A DNA stretch of 64,000 nt from positions 106,769,277 to 106,833,276 of the forward strand of contig CM031858.1 of the NCBI GenBank assembly GCA_018697195.1. Direction: 5' to 3'. The DNA is from Certhia americana. Its lineage: Eukaryota > Chordata > Aves > Passeriformes > Certhiidae. The translations under genes and the position numbers were made by a program. The notes below the pieces were generated by a model, which was given only the letters and a program-made list of their open reading frames with translations, was not told the DNA's origin and made no database searches. This document shows, piece after piece, positions 21,901-27,995 of this stretch; position 1 is the stretch's first letter; every line of letters starts with the position of its first letter.

Positions 21901-23106
21901 TTTTTACCTGGTTTTCCAGTTATCTCCACCTATGATCATTCCTCTTCCCACTGTTTAATTCTCCACAGGTAATTTGCTGATGGGATTGGATTTCAGGGTT
22001 GTATTTACCATTCGACCAAGGAGTTCAACAGGTGTACTCCTCCATGCTGGAAGCAAGCAAGACAACTACTTGACTATTTACATGAAGGGAGGAAAGGTGG
22101 GTACAGGCTGTTTCTGTTCCAGCTGTATTGCCCTCATTCAGTAGGGGGAATTCTGACCTTCCCCTGTTGCTCCTGTTGTTTGTCACAGTAGCTTAACAGG
22201 TAACTTCTTTACAGGTCATTGCTGCTGGCAGTAGTAATGCTGGAGAATTCCAGACATCAGTCACACCTAAGAAACCTCTGTCTGATGGACAGTGGCATAC
22301 CATTTCAGGTACATTGTACATACCATTTCTTCTGAAGCTTTGAAGGGGTAGTGGGCACAGAGCACTGCTGCTCAAAATTTTTCTTAATCATTTCACTCCT
22401 ATTTAGTCTGAGAATACTCTTTAGAACAATGTGTCTTGTGTTAATTAAAGGCTTTACATAAGGTTTTATTGGTAGGTTCTGTTAAGGTCCAGATGATCTA
22501 GGTTTGTCAGAGTGACTCTGAAGTAAAATAAAATCTGTTTTTTCTGTGTCTTAAATTTCAAGAAAGATGCTTTTTTAAAATAAAATATTTTTATTTTAAA
22601 ATAAAATAGTGTCATATCTAGCTGATTCTTTAATAGGGTTGAGAAAGAGTTCTCATTTACCTGCTTCTTTGCAGTCTCTCAGAAGGAGAACACAGTGCAT
22701 CTAGAGGTGGGCACACAGAGTAACTACACCACTGAACTTAAACCCTCTCCTCCTAGACGTGTGTATCAGCCACTCTACTTCGGAAAAATTCCAGGTAATA
22801 TTATTGCTTCTTATTTTTTCATGTGTTTTCCTTTCCAAAACAAAGGTCCCATCCATTCATGTACTCCTATATCATTTCCGCTCTTTTGAAAGCCTTGCCA
22901 TAATTAATGGTCTTTAAAATAATTCTCATTAACTTGGTCTTTCCACCTTGTTTCTTGTAGCAAATTTGGACACTCCGTGGCTTCCAGTCGAAGACCCATT
23001 TTTTGGCTGTCTTTGGAATATTACCATCAATGACAAACATGTCTCCACCAGGAGAATTTCAGAGGTTCATGGGGCAGTGAATTTGCACGGGTGCCCAGAG
23101 AAGTAA
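803..23106 (+). CDS. LAMA3: LAMA3, laminin subunit alpha-3, 3' half (28 coding exons, spliced)
   Basis: The 28 exons listed separately join in phase from 803 to a TAA at 23104-23106, giving about 1323 residues. Residues 1-382 are heptad-type laminin coiled coil. Then come five laminin G-like modules: LG1 about 383-590, LG2 591-761, LG3 762-912, a linker to about 998, LG4 999-1145 and LG5 1146-1323. Diagnostic stretches include ESINQQL-like KSINQQLMP, MRFNGSSGVEV, YVGGYPPDF, FEGTGYA, YYLGG and GRLVVDGLRA-like ARLVVDGLRA, all as in vertebrate alpha-3 rather than alpha-1, -2, -4 or -5. Known of the family: alpha-3 assembles through the coil with beta-3 and gamma-2 (laminin-332) or other beta/gamma chains, is secreted into epithelial basement membranes, and binds alpha-3-beta-1 and alpha-6-beta-4 integrins through LG1-3. 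LG4-5 are removed by proteolysis in the linker. The N-terminal exons lie left of the window, so the A and B isoform starts cannot be seen. TTC39C follows on the same strand. Confidence 0.95.
1756..1872 (+). CDS. LAMA3: LAMA3 exon w2: coiled-coil domain
   Basis: Acceptor TTTTTCCTCAG, donor GAG|GTAAAG, 39 codons, phase 0 to 0. The product, KRIEETSMQQNGVL to LQESKE, is heptad-like and aligns with the region just before EYEKLAASL in mammalian alpha-3. Confidence 0.88.
2398..2549 (+). CDS. LAMA3: LAMA3 exon w3: coiled-coil domain (acceptor ambiguous)
   Basis: It encodes EYESLAAQLDGARKDMNEK to AKQLEE. The donor is a classic GGA|GTATGT at 2550. The start at 2398 is chosen because EYE... joins directly to the previous exon, as in mammals. 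Its acceptor, TAAACCAAAG, is weak, however. A much stronger acceptor at 2301-2310 (GTCTCCTCAG) lies 87 bases upstream in the same open frame and would add 29 codons. The exon ends in phase 2. Confidence 0.85.
3840..3981 (+). CDS. LAMA3: LAMA3 exon w4: coiled-coil domain
   Basis: Acceptor CTGTTTCCCACAG, donor TCG|GTAAGT. The first base completes a Glu codon from w3. Product: IKNSARKDELVGCAVEAS to AIKAAEEAANQAG, closely matching the GDELVRCAVDAATAYENI region of mammalian alpha-3. The frame happens to stay open on both sides into the introns, but both splice sites are strong. Confidence 0.92.
4575..4674 (+). CDS. LAMA3: LAMA3 exon w5: coiled-coil domain
   Basis: Acceptor TTCTATTATCAG, donor CAAG|GTACAA; it ends in phase 1. 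It encodes TVKREDLSGKAARLKTES to ETKRTLQ, matching TVIKEDLPRKAKTL in mammalian alpha-3. Confidence 0.9.
5058..5174 (+). CDS. LAMA3: LAMA3 exon w6: coiled-coil domain
   Basis: Acceptor CTGTTTTGCAG, donor AGAG|GTTTGT, phase 1 to 1. It encodes IGPNLEDLKQRLDVADGK to NLNGINR. Only 83 bases of intron separate it from w7. Confidence 0.9.
5258..5437 (+). CDS. LAMA3: LAMA3 exon w7: coiled-coil domain
   Basis: Acceptor GTGTGTTTCAG, donor TCAG|GTATTG, 60 codons, phase 1 to 1. It encodes DIDSIITSARNMAENANS to IEAEVERIKSNYGSTQ, matching DIDAMISSAKSMVRKAND and DVERIKDTYGRTQ in mammalian alpha-3. An N-glycosylation sequon (NNS) closes the exon. Confidence 0.93.
5674..6302 (+). mobile_element. CR1 LINE fragment, + orientation, in LAMA3 intron w7-w8
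   Basis: It begins in the last part of the CR1 reverse transcriptase: the translated stretch QRSVLGLILFNIFINEL corresponds to the CR1 GSVLGPVLFNIFIND motif. It runs through the CR1 3' UTR (GGTTGGACATTGTGACCTCCAG, TTCCTTCCAACCTCAG written here in parts) to the terminal short repeats TGTGATTATGTGATTAT. Frames are broken, so it is an old, 5'-truncated, inactive copy. Confidence 0.88.
6303..7278 (+). other. LAMA3: Remainder of LAMA3 intron w7-w8
   Basis: AT-rich intron sequence after the CR1 fragment. No other element is recognised. Confidence 0.6.
7279..7421 (+). CDS. LAMA3: LAMA3 exon w8: end of coiled coil
   Basis: Acceptor CTTCCATTGCAG, donor AAG|GTCTGT. It encodes KNLTNQLPDLFSKIKSIN to IRELIQQARDAANK, strongly matching the end of the alpha-3 coil just before LG1. 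The intron before it (5438-7278) carries a CR1 insertion. Confidence 0.95.
7422..8473 (+). other. LAMA3: LAMA3 intron w8-w9
   Basis: About 1.05 kb separates the last coil exon from LG1. It contains a perfect 8-bp stem with a 4-base loop at 7613-7632 (CAGGATGC / GCATCCTG), probably chance. No gene or repeat is recognised. Confidence 0.6.
8474..8647 (+). CDS. LAMA3: LAMA3 exon w9: start of LG1
   Basis: Acceptor TTTTCTTAACAG, donor GAT|GTAGGT, 58 codons, phase 0 to 0. It encodes VAIPMRFNGSSGVEV, DLKGYTSLSLF-type sequence and YLGNKD, the first strands of LG1. The RPPQRSDTRQRP stretch varies from mammals. Confidence 0.95.
9555..9661 (+). repeat. A-rich low-complexity tract in LAMA3 intron w9-w10
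   Basis: About 107 bases are almost entirely A with scattered C, in several uninterrupted A-runs longer than 15. It may be assembly-sensitive. The rest of the intron (8648-9891) has no recognised element. Confidence 0.9.
9892..10043 (+). CDS. LAMA3: LAMA3 exon w10: LG1
   Basis: Acceptor TGCTATTTTTAG, donor GAAAG|GTATAA, ending in phase 2. It encodes ASKDYIGMAVKDGYLTCVYNL, matching the IGMAVVDGQLTCVYNLG strand pair of LG1. The upstream intron holds a long A-rich tract about 230 bases before the exon. Confidence 0.95.
10142..10304 (+). CDS. LAMA3: LAMA3 exon w11: LG1
   Basis: Acceptor TTTGGTTTTAG, donor ACG|GTACAG. It encodes IYQYAKLRYIKAATS to LLNLDPSSVVFYVGGYPPDF; FYVGGYPPDF is a hallmark of alpha-3 LG1. 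The intron before it is only 98 bases. Confidence 0.95.
10776..10909 (+). CDS. LAMA3: LAMA3 exon w12: end of LG1
   Basis: Acceptor CTGTTTTGCAG, donor AGAAG|GTATGA, ending in phase 2. It encodes YEGCIELNSLNEHIISLYNF and FNLNTTEVQPC. The two cysteines are the C-terminal disulfide of an LG module. NTT is a glycosylation sequon. Confidence 0.96.
11400..11547 (+). CDS. LAMA3: LAMA3 exon w13: start of LG2
   Basis: Acceptor TGAATTATTGCAG, donor GGG|GTAATG. It encodes YKEETDQSYFEGTGYASV to ETTVDDGIVFFAANG, matching EESDKNYFEGTGYARV of alpha-3 LG2. Confidence 0.95.
12418..12537 (+). CDS. LAMA3: LAMA3 exon w14: LG2
   Basis: The acceptor follows a long T-run (TTTTTTTTTTAAATTGCAG); donor CAA|GTATGT; 40 codons, phase 0 to 0. 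It encodes DQFISVLIKNGHTVFRYKL and a PKEVE stretch, equivalent to the mammalian FISLNIEDGKLMVRYKLNSELPK strands. Confidence 0.93.
13452..13576 (+). CDS. LAMA3: LAMA3 exon w15: LG2
   Basis: Acceptor TGTATTTCAG, donor CG|GTGAGT, ending in phase 2. It encodes ISLVIDRKKKVVYVNPD to FNFTEYYLGGVPS. An A10 run at 13472-13481 codes for the RKKK stretch. NFT is a sequon. YYLGG is the conserved LG strand motif. Confidence 0.93.
13914..14034 (+). CDS. LAMA3: LAMA3 exon w16: end of LG2
   Basis: The acceptor is CTGAAACCAG after a C/T-rich tract; donor AAG|GTAACT. It encodes FNISTPPFRGCMKNVKNP to GVSKKCSDDWK, near-identical in layout to FNISTPAFRGCMKNLK and GVTKKCSEDWK of mammalian alpha-3. It holds the terminal LG2 cysteine pair. 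Confidence 0.96.
15160..15300 (+). CDS. LAMA3: LAMA3 exon w17: start of LG3
   Basis: Acceptor ATTTTCTCTCAG, donor CAG|GTATGA, 47 codons. It encodes LVRSAASF-like LVRSAAFSRDGTLSLN and QVGFGFQTTSSTGALLNY, matching LVRSASFSRGGQLSF and ASFGFQT of mammalian LG3. Confidence 0.95.
16036..16166 (+). CDS. LAMA3: LAMA3 exon w18: LG3
   Basis: Acceptor GTTCTTTTGTAG, donor ACAG|GTGAGT, ending in phase 2. It encodes PDVLSIFLSPGSVAAKIR to YEDGSMHYVTVIRTDN. It aligns with the DGLLHYVSVISDNSG strand of LG3; the first half is poorly conserved. Confidence 0.9.
16988..17122 (+). CDS. LAMA3: LAMA3 exon w19: LG3
   Basis: Acceptor CATTTTTTTCAG, donor AAAAG|GTATTT, ending in phase 2. It encodes VLLMVDDDSKAVDS to IKFGGDNFEGCISNIFIK, matching LGGSNFEGCISNVFVQR. 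The cysteine is the first of the LG3 pair. Confidence 0.94.
17768..17876 (-). mobile_element. CR1 LINE 3'-end fragment, - orientation, in LAMA3 intron w19-w20
   Basis: The + strand reads as the reverse complement of a CR1 3' end: ACAGAATGGGATGGGCTGGA, then AGGCACCTTTAAAGATC, CAATGGGCAGGGACACCTTC and CCAGGCTGCTCAAAG. Only about 110 bases remain. Confidence 0.88.
18040..18430. mobile_element. Probable solo LTR-like element in LAMA3 intron w19-w20
   Basis: A GC-richer island in an AT-rich intron includes CCCGGGGGGGAATTC and the stretch TTATTAAAATACCAAGGTAA followed by a C-run, then TTATCTCTTAACCCTGTCTGG and GCCAGGAAAAGGCATCA. The style is that of avian endogenous retroviral LTRs near their 3' end. 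Limits are approximate. I found no clear target-site duplication and no internal retroviral genes, so a solo LTR is the best reading. A perfect hairpin lies inside it. Confidence 0.5.
18253..18276. repeat. Perfect inverted repeat (10-bp arms, 4-base loop)
   Basis: TGTAAATTGT (18253-18262) and ACAATTTACA (18267-18276) are exact reverse complements around ATGT. It sits inside the LTR-like element. Function is unknown. Confidence 0.9.
19255..19405 (+). CDS. LAMA3: LAMA3 exon w20: end of LG3 and start of LG3-LG4 linker
   Basis: Acceptor CATCACTACAG, donor AAG|GTATGC. It encodes AGQLPEVQNLVTKMILGK, then GVSLGACHEYEN (the closing LG3 cysteine, matching VSLGGC) and the first part of the linker. The linker part resembles mammals little. 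The intron before it contains a CR1 piece and an LTR-like element. Confidence 0.9.
19710..19861 (+). CDS. LAMA3: LAMA3 exon w21: LG3-LG4 linker
   Basis: Acceptor TACGTGCACAG, donor GACAG|GTAATA, ending in phase 2. It encodes a linker including LLGSIPNSFISYMFSPLL, which parallels QFGDIPTSHLLFKLP in mammals. I see no cysteine here, although the mammalian linker has one. NHT is a sequon. The exon is assigned by phase, splice sites and that short match. Confidence 0.82.
20237..20426 (+). CDS. LAMA3: LAMA3 exon w22: start of LG4
   Basis: Acceptor CTTTCCACTACAG, donor ACC|GTAAGT. It encodes LHFSVDVRTRSSRGLIVF, SYMALHISKGHFVFSLGSG and KYNDGQWHT, matching the SSRGLVFHTG, FMALYLSKGRLVFALG and CNDGKWHT strands of LG4. 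Confidence 0.95.
20719..20859 (+). CDS. LAMA3: LAMA3 exon w23: LG4
   Basis: The acceptor CTGGGAAG has an AAG rather than CAG/TAG end; donor CAG|GTAAAT; 47 codons. It encodes VVFSIDGKNARLVVDGLR and PPVYVGGLPPLKKQ, matching KGRLVVDGLRAREGSL and APVYLGSPP of mammalian LG4. Confidence 0.92.
20860..21674 (+). other. LAMA3: LAMA3 intron w23-w24
   Basis: AT-rich intron ending in two A-runs (listed separately) close to the acceptor of w24. Nothing else is recognised. Confidence 0.6.
21577..21632 (+). repeat. Paired poly(A) runs just upstream of LAMA3 exon w24
   Basis: A-runs at about 21577-21591 and 21609-21632 are separated by an AT-rich spacer. They end about 42 bases before the w24 splice acceptor. 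Confidence 0.92.
21675..21834 (+). CDS. LAMA3: LAMA3 exon w24: end of LG4, start of LG5
   Basis: Acceptor ATGGTTTCAG, donor ATTG|GTAAGC, ending in phase 1. It encodes MKNFKGCLRNFKVNGK, VLPCLDVPMDTGIYFF and NEGGYITI, matching FVGCLKNFQLDSK, SSCLGGPLEKGIYF and EEGGHVVL. Two long A-runs lie just upstream (21577-21632). Confidence 0.95.
21969..22096 (+). CDS. LAMA3: LAMA3 exon w25: LG5
   Basis: Acceptor AATTCTCCACAG, donor AAG|GTGGGT. It encodes LLMGLDFRVVFTIRPRSS and TGVLLHAGSKQDNYLTI, matching FKLVFSIRPRSLTGILIHIGS of LG5. Confidence 0.95.
22215..22308 (+). CDS. LAMA3: LAMA3 exon w26: LG5
   Basis: Acceptor ACTTCTTTACAG, donor TCAG|GTACAT, ending in phase 1. It encodes VIAAGSSNAGEFQTSVTPKK and SDGQWHTIS, matching TSVTPKQSLCDGQWHSV. 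Confidence 0.94.
22573..22601. repeat. Perfect AT inverted repeat (13-bp arms, 3-base loop)
   Basis: TTTTAAAATAAAA (22573-22585) and TTTTATTTTAAAA (22589-22601) pair exactly around TAT. The composition is wholly A/T, in LAMA3 intron w26-w27, so chance is a fair explanation. Confidence 0.85.
22675..22794 (+). CDS. LAMA3: LAMA3 exon w27: LG5
   Basis: Acceptor GCTTCTTTGCAG, donor CCAG|GTAATA. It encodes SQKENTVHLEVGTQSNYT to YQPLYFGKIP, matching HILHLELDTDSSYTAG and EPLHLGGAP. NYT is a sequon. Confidence 0.93.
22961..23106 (+). CDS. LAMA3: LAMA3 exon w28: end of LG5 and stop codon
   Basis: Acceptor TTGTTTCTTGTAG. It encodes LPVEDPFFGCLWNITIND and GAVNLHGCPEK before TAA, matching SFFGCLRNIHVN and VSLNGCPDQ at the mammalian C terminus. 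The last LG5 cysteine pair and an NIT sequon are present. Confidence 0.96.
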
Positions 23107-23665
23107 CTCTGCTGTTGCAGTCGTCATGCACACATCGGGCTGTGTCTGCTGAAGAGCTGTGTGGATTCCCCTTTGCTGATCAGCATCAGGCTGCTTCTTC
23201 TGAACAGCCGGTGAGCAAATGCATCCTCTGGATGTGGACTGTGCCAAAGCAAACGGAAAGTATTTGCTTTGACAAACTCCCTTTTAAATGTTATTGATTT
23301 CCGAGGTAATCCGTTGGTGCCTTTTGAGATATATGCAGAAAATATAATTGCATATACCCTACTGGGCCAAATTCTGCTCTCACCCACAACAGCAGAGACT
23401 TGAGCAACTCCAGTGTCTTAATTTTGGAAATTTTCCTTGATGTTTGCTATGTTAAGAGCAAATTTGATCCTTTAATATAAAGAATTTTATAAAAATATAG
23501 ATCTCTTTGGATTGTTGCTTATACAGAAATGTACATTGATGTTAAAAGTAATAATAATAATAATATAAATGGAGTTTGAAGCACTTTAAGGAGTGAAACT
23601 CTGGGGGTTTGTTACAAAGTTAGGAATTGTGGGACCAAATAAATGCAGTATGTTCCTAAAACCTT
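23107..23665 (+). other. LAMA3: LAMA3 3' UTR
   Basis: AT-rich sequence from the stop codon to just past the poly(A) signal, about 560 bases. It includes an (AAT)n run at 23548-23565. The 3' border is inferred from the signal, so a longer UTR is possible. Confidence 0.7.
23638..23643 (+). terminator. LAMA3: LAMA3 poly(A) signal AATAAA
   Basis: A canonical AATAAA is followed about 25-60 bases downstream by a T/GT-rich element (TTTTCTTGTTTGGTTGTTTT), the usual arrangement for cleavage and polyadenylation. It is the first canonical hexamer after the stop codon. Confidence 0.75.
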
Positions 23666-25014
23666 TCATTTTCTTGTTTGGTTGTTTTAACCTGGTGGGT
23701 TTTTAATGTACTTTTTAGAAGCTGCTAAATCCTGCTTGCTTTGTGCAAATATTTCTGTAGGTTTAAGACGCTGATTTGCCTGAATAAGCAGGTATCCATC
23801 ATCTCGGCATCTCTGCTCATCACAATTTGGTTATCTAAAAATCTCAGAAAGAGGGTCATTTTTTTTTGCAATCTTCAGAGCCAGAAAGTCTCTTCCATAG
23901 GCAATTTTTTTCCTAATGAAATGAAGAAAAGTTTTATCAAGAATAACAGCTGCATCTGCTACAATTACGTAGCACAAATTACAGAACTAACCCAGCAAAA
24001 CTGTTCTCTTCAACATTCAAATATTTGGTTTGTACTGATTGTGACGCACAGTGGAGGGCAGGGAACCCACTTTGCTTTTTTCTTCTGAGGGCTGGACTGT
24101 ATACACTTGACATGGCTTCTTTTTCCACTGTCATTCAGAATCAGCATTTTGATAATATTTTTTTATCCCCAATGCCCTGATGCCAACCCTCTTTCACAAA
24201 ATGAAAAAATGGAAATAATTTTAAAAATGAAAAAATTTTCTAAGGCTGGTCCTTGATGTAGGGACGCATGCAGACAAATTCTCCTTCACTCCTAACACTC
24301 CTACTTTGTGTCCTCAGTGTGTTTGAAATGAGGTACAAGCTGGACTAATAGAAGGAGATGCCAGATCAATAGCCCTTAAGGCTTTGGTCATTAATTCCTT
24401 GTCGAATTTTTGCAGCTTTGCAGGTCCTTTGCAGCTTTGCAGGGTTGCAAAGGTGTCAGAAAGCTGTTCACACCAAATCTTGTGTTGCTCTCCCTTTTAT
24501 GGCAAGTCTTTCACTGGCAAATCTGTGTCCATGCAGGTTTCTGAAGTGTAAAGCCAGTTTTGGTGGGAATGGGATGCATGCCACGGTTGAGGGCTCAGAA
24601 GGAGCAAAGGATTGAAGTGTAATGGCAGAGCCCTCTCTCTGGAGATGCTCTGCAGAAACATATTCTCTTGTACAGCAATCTGCCACATGGGACAGAGACA
24701 CCCATCAGGCTGGAGTTGATGGGTTTGGGAGTCATATCCTGTGATAGCAACAACTGAATCCTTTCTACTTATAAAAGCTGAATTACTGCTCAAATACTCA
24801 GTTGACCAAAACTGTGAAAATACTCAATTCTTTTACTGGCCTGAGTTGATACTAAAAGTGTCCAGAAGGAGAAAGGAAGACCAATTAAATTTGATCATGC
24901 AATTCTCTAGTAACATTCCCTATCTCATGCTCATCAGATAGGTGTGTGAGGCAGATTTTCCCAAATCACAAAAAAAAGCCTTTTCACTCTTCTCTTAGTA
25001 CTCTCCCCTCAGTA

Positions 25015-25047
25015 AAACAAACAGACAAGCAAACAAACAAACAAAGC
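25015..25047 (+). repeat. (CAAA)n-like simple repeat
   Basis: Imperfect run of CAAA units, including four consecutive units near its end. Confidence 0.85.
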
Positions 25048-25451
25048 ATTGCAAAGACTTTTGCATCACAACCTGGAGCCAGTCCTGGATTTCAATTCCC
25101 TTCCATTTGATGTGATTTTATCAGAAGTAGTTTTAATGCTGACAAAAAGAAATGAAAAATGTATAAAGACTTAAGTAAATGTAAGATATATTGATCAGTA
25201 AGTATTAATTCCAATACAACACTACTTTTGAACAACAAAAAAATAGGAAAGTCTCTTTGGTTTTAAGGTTCTTTGTGGTTGTTTGGGGTTTTTTCCCCAC
25301 AATTTTTTTCAGTTATATTGCTCCACAGAGTCAGGCTGTCATACATTATTGGGACAATGAATAAAAACCAACTAGAGTTTCAGGTTCTGTACTTTCACAT
25401 AGGTGAATCTATAGCAGGCTCAGGAACACTTAGTAAAAAGCTTTTTCACAT

Positions 25452-25497
25452 AATATTTTGAATTGGAAGGAACCTTCAAGGATCATCAAGTCCAGTG
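25452..25497 (-). mobile_element. Short CR1-like 3'-end scrap, - orientation
   Basis: The + strand has GAATTGGAAGGAACCTTCAAG followed by GATCATCAAGTCCA, the reverse complement of the CR1 3' end (compare GGTTGGAAGGGACCTT). Under 50 bases survive. Confidence 0.65.
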
Positions 25498-27439
25498 GAT
25501 GATATTTACATGAGAAAAGAAGTTGTCCTGTTTCAATGGATGAATTTTTATTATTGAAGAAATCCACATGGACACTGTGTTATGGGTTTTTTTAATTGTT
25601 AGAAGTAGTAGTTCCAAGACTTTCATCATCATTTCAGCGTTACCATTTGACAATAACTTGCATGAATTATTTGCCTCTTTTGGCTGTAGCATTTCAGGTA
25701 TGCCCCCAAAACTAGCAATTCCCATGTTAGAAAAAAAATACTCACACAGGAGAGGCTTTCCCTGTAGCATTTTATTCTCTATTCATTTTAGTAATCAAAT
25801 ACCACGTTCGGTACACTGAGAACTCATGGCTAAAAACGCACTCTTTAACAGCGTGTTAAGAGTTCTGAATCCCAAATCAATTACAGAAGGAGAGCAGATT
25901 TCCACTCTAAACTAAACCACATTGGTATTGTTAGCATCAAATCTCTCTCTTGCCCATGTAAGTATCAAGGGCAAAGGGTTCTCATCCAGTTAATTTGGAT
26001 TAGATTTAATAGGATCATGTTACCTGAGGTGGATGACACCAAGGTCTGTGAGTTTCCATTTATTATAACTACAAACCACAGCCAGATTATTGGCAGCTGA
26101 AAGACAGAAAACCTAACAGTAAGAACTGAGAGCAAATAAAATTAAATAGATCACAGAGCATGGGTAGAAAGAAATACACATTCATGGTAGAAAAAAAAAA
26201 GTGTGTATACATAAAAAAAAGGAAAACGTCTTTTCATTGCTTATAAATGATTGTAACTTAAGTTTCTAATAACAAAAGCTTCCAATTAAAACTTTAACAG
26301 TCTTTCTGTACATGAGCTTAAGGGTCTATGCTTTTGTTACTGTGGAGCTTTCATTTAAAACACAGAACCATTGACCTTTTACAGTGTCACCAGCAATGTG
26401 AACTGAGTGAGTAACTTTCTGTGGTTTTGTAACCACTTCTTTGAGTCACCTGTGAGCCAATTCATTTTAGCTTTCTGTCCTCTTTGCCTCTTCCTAAGTC
26501 CTCCACAGGTATTTTTTATATATGTTTTTTTTTTTATTATTTGGGGTATTTTCTCCCATCTCCTTCCTTTTTGCCCTTCATAAAATAGCCTTGAAAATGC
26601 AGTCTTAGTGAAAACACTATAAATGTGTTATGGTTTTGTAATGAACTCTTGCCATGCTTTTTGCCTCTTACTATTCTCTCTTTGTGGTTTCCTCTTTAAA
26701 AAAACCCAAAAAACCTCCTGCATCTTTCTCTAATGATGCAAGGAAATTTAGGACACAACCTTCTGTAAATCTGTCTGCATTTTCTAAAAATACATTAAAT
26801 GGACATCCCTGGCAAAAGGGATGTTAAAGGGGACGGTGCCATAGTACAATATTATACCTTCACTGGAGGCATTAAGGCTGCAAGGCAGAAACATAAACAT
26901 CCTTTGTGCAGTTGGCCCACACCTTAAAATTGCAAGAGGTTGGTCATTGCCTGAGCTCCAATGAATCAGTAAAAATTATATATATATTCTGAGTATAAAG
27001 AATTGCAAGCAAAATAACCAATGAGTTTTTATGTTCTGTCAGTTTAGGGGATCCTCCGTAGCAATGAAACCAACCTATGACCTGTTGCTAATATTGTACT
27101 ATGTCTCCTGCTTTGCAACTGATATATCTATAAGATCTTTTTTAAACACAATCCTATCATTACTTTACACCTTAGCCAGTTACTGTGTTTCCTATGGGTT
27201 GTTCAAAATGTGAAGCACATGTGAAATGTTCTATGAGAAATAGTTTCTTTGTTAAGGTGTCACTCACTCGTTGAGAAAGATGGAACACTGCTGCATTATC
27301 ACACAGAAAAAAAAGATAGTTGGCATCATGGCCTTTTGTCTCTGTTCAGTTATATTTAAATTGGGAGCAACAACATAATTCTCCATTGTGTGGGAGCCTA
27401 TGTCTAAGATTTCTGTCTCAGGAGGACTGTGCACTGGTA

Positions 27440-27995
27440 AGAACGAATAATTACATTCATAGTTGTGTCAGTAATTTATAGAGTAACATGTATCTCGGTT
27501 TAGGAATGGTGCTTCACAGTTCAGTGCACCCACTGAGACTCCCAAACCACACTGACACTTGCCCACTTCCTTCTTTCCCTTGCCCCTTCCTGTTCTGGTA
27601 GGGGAAATTGAGAATTGGGGCACAAAAGGTGCAGATCACAGGCTGAGAAAAGAATAATTTCCTGGAATCAGCAATGAGATAAGAAAACAAACAGCAAGAA
27701 TAAGAATAATGAAAGTATACAAAGAGAGAGTGATTCACATTCAAAGATGCTCATCAGGGACCCCCTAGACCATGTCTTTCAACCAGAAGCCCTGTCCTCC
27801 CCCACAGAAGCCAGAGAATCCCTTACATCTGCTCCTGGCAATGACATGAGATGGTATGGAATAACCTCCTGCCATGCCCCTTCAGCCATGCTCCCTCAGC
27901 TACTGCAAAAAATTAACTTTGTCCTGGTCAAAACAATATGGAAAGGAACTGTTAGAATTGTTCAGACTGGTTTTTTGATGCCTGAAGCCAAAACA
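27440..27995 (+). mobile_element. Probable endogenous retroviral LTR-type remnant (avian)
   Basis: Contiguous landmarks are ACATGTATCTCGGTTTAGGA, CAGTTCAGTGCACCCACTGA, AATGAAAGTATACAAAGAGA, AAGATGCTCATCAGGGACC, GACATGAGATGGTATGGAAT and AATTAACTTTGTCCTGGTCA. From memory, these match the style of a repeated avian retroviral LTR sequence. No gag, pol or env reading frame is present, and the frames here are short and broken. Borders and family are uncertain, and no flanking duplication was confirmed. Confidence 0.5.

Noticed and set aside
22573..22601. AT palindrome as a possible functional hairpin or matrix-attachment site
   Set aside because: Pure A/T sequence in an AT-rich intron makes such a palindrome likely by chance. 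Listed only as a repeat.
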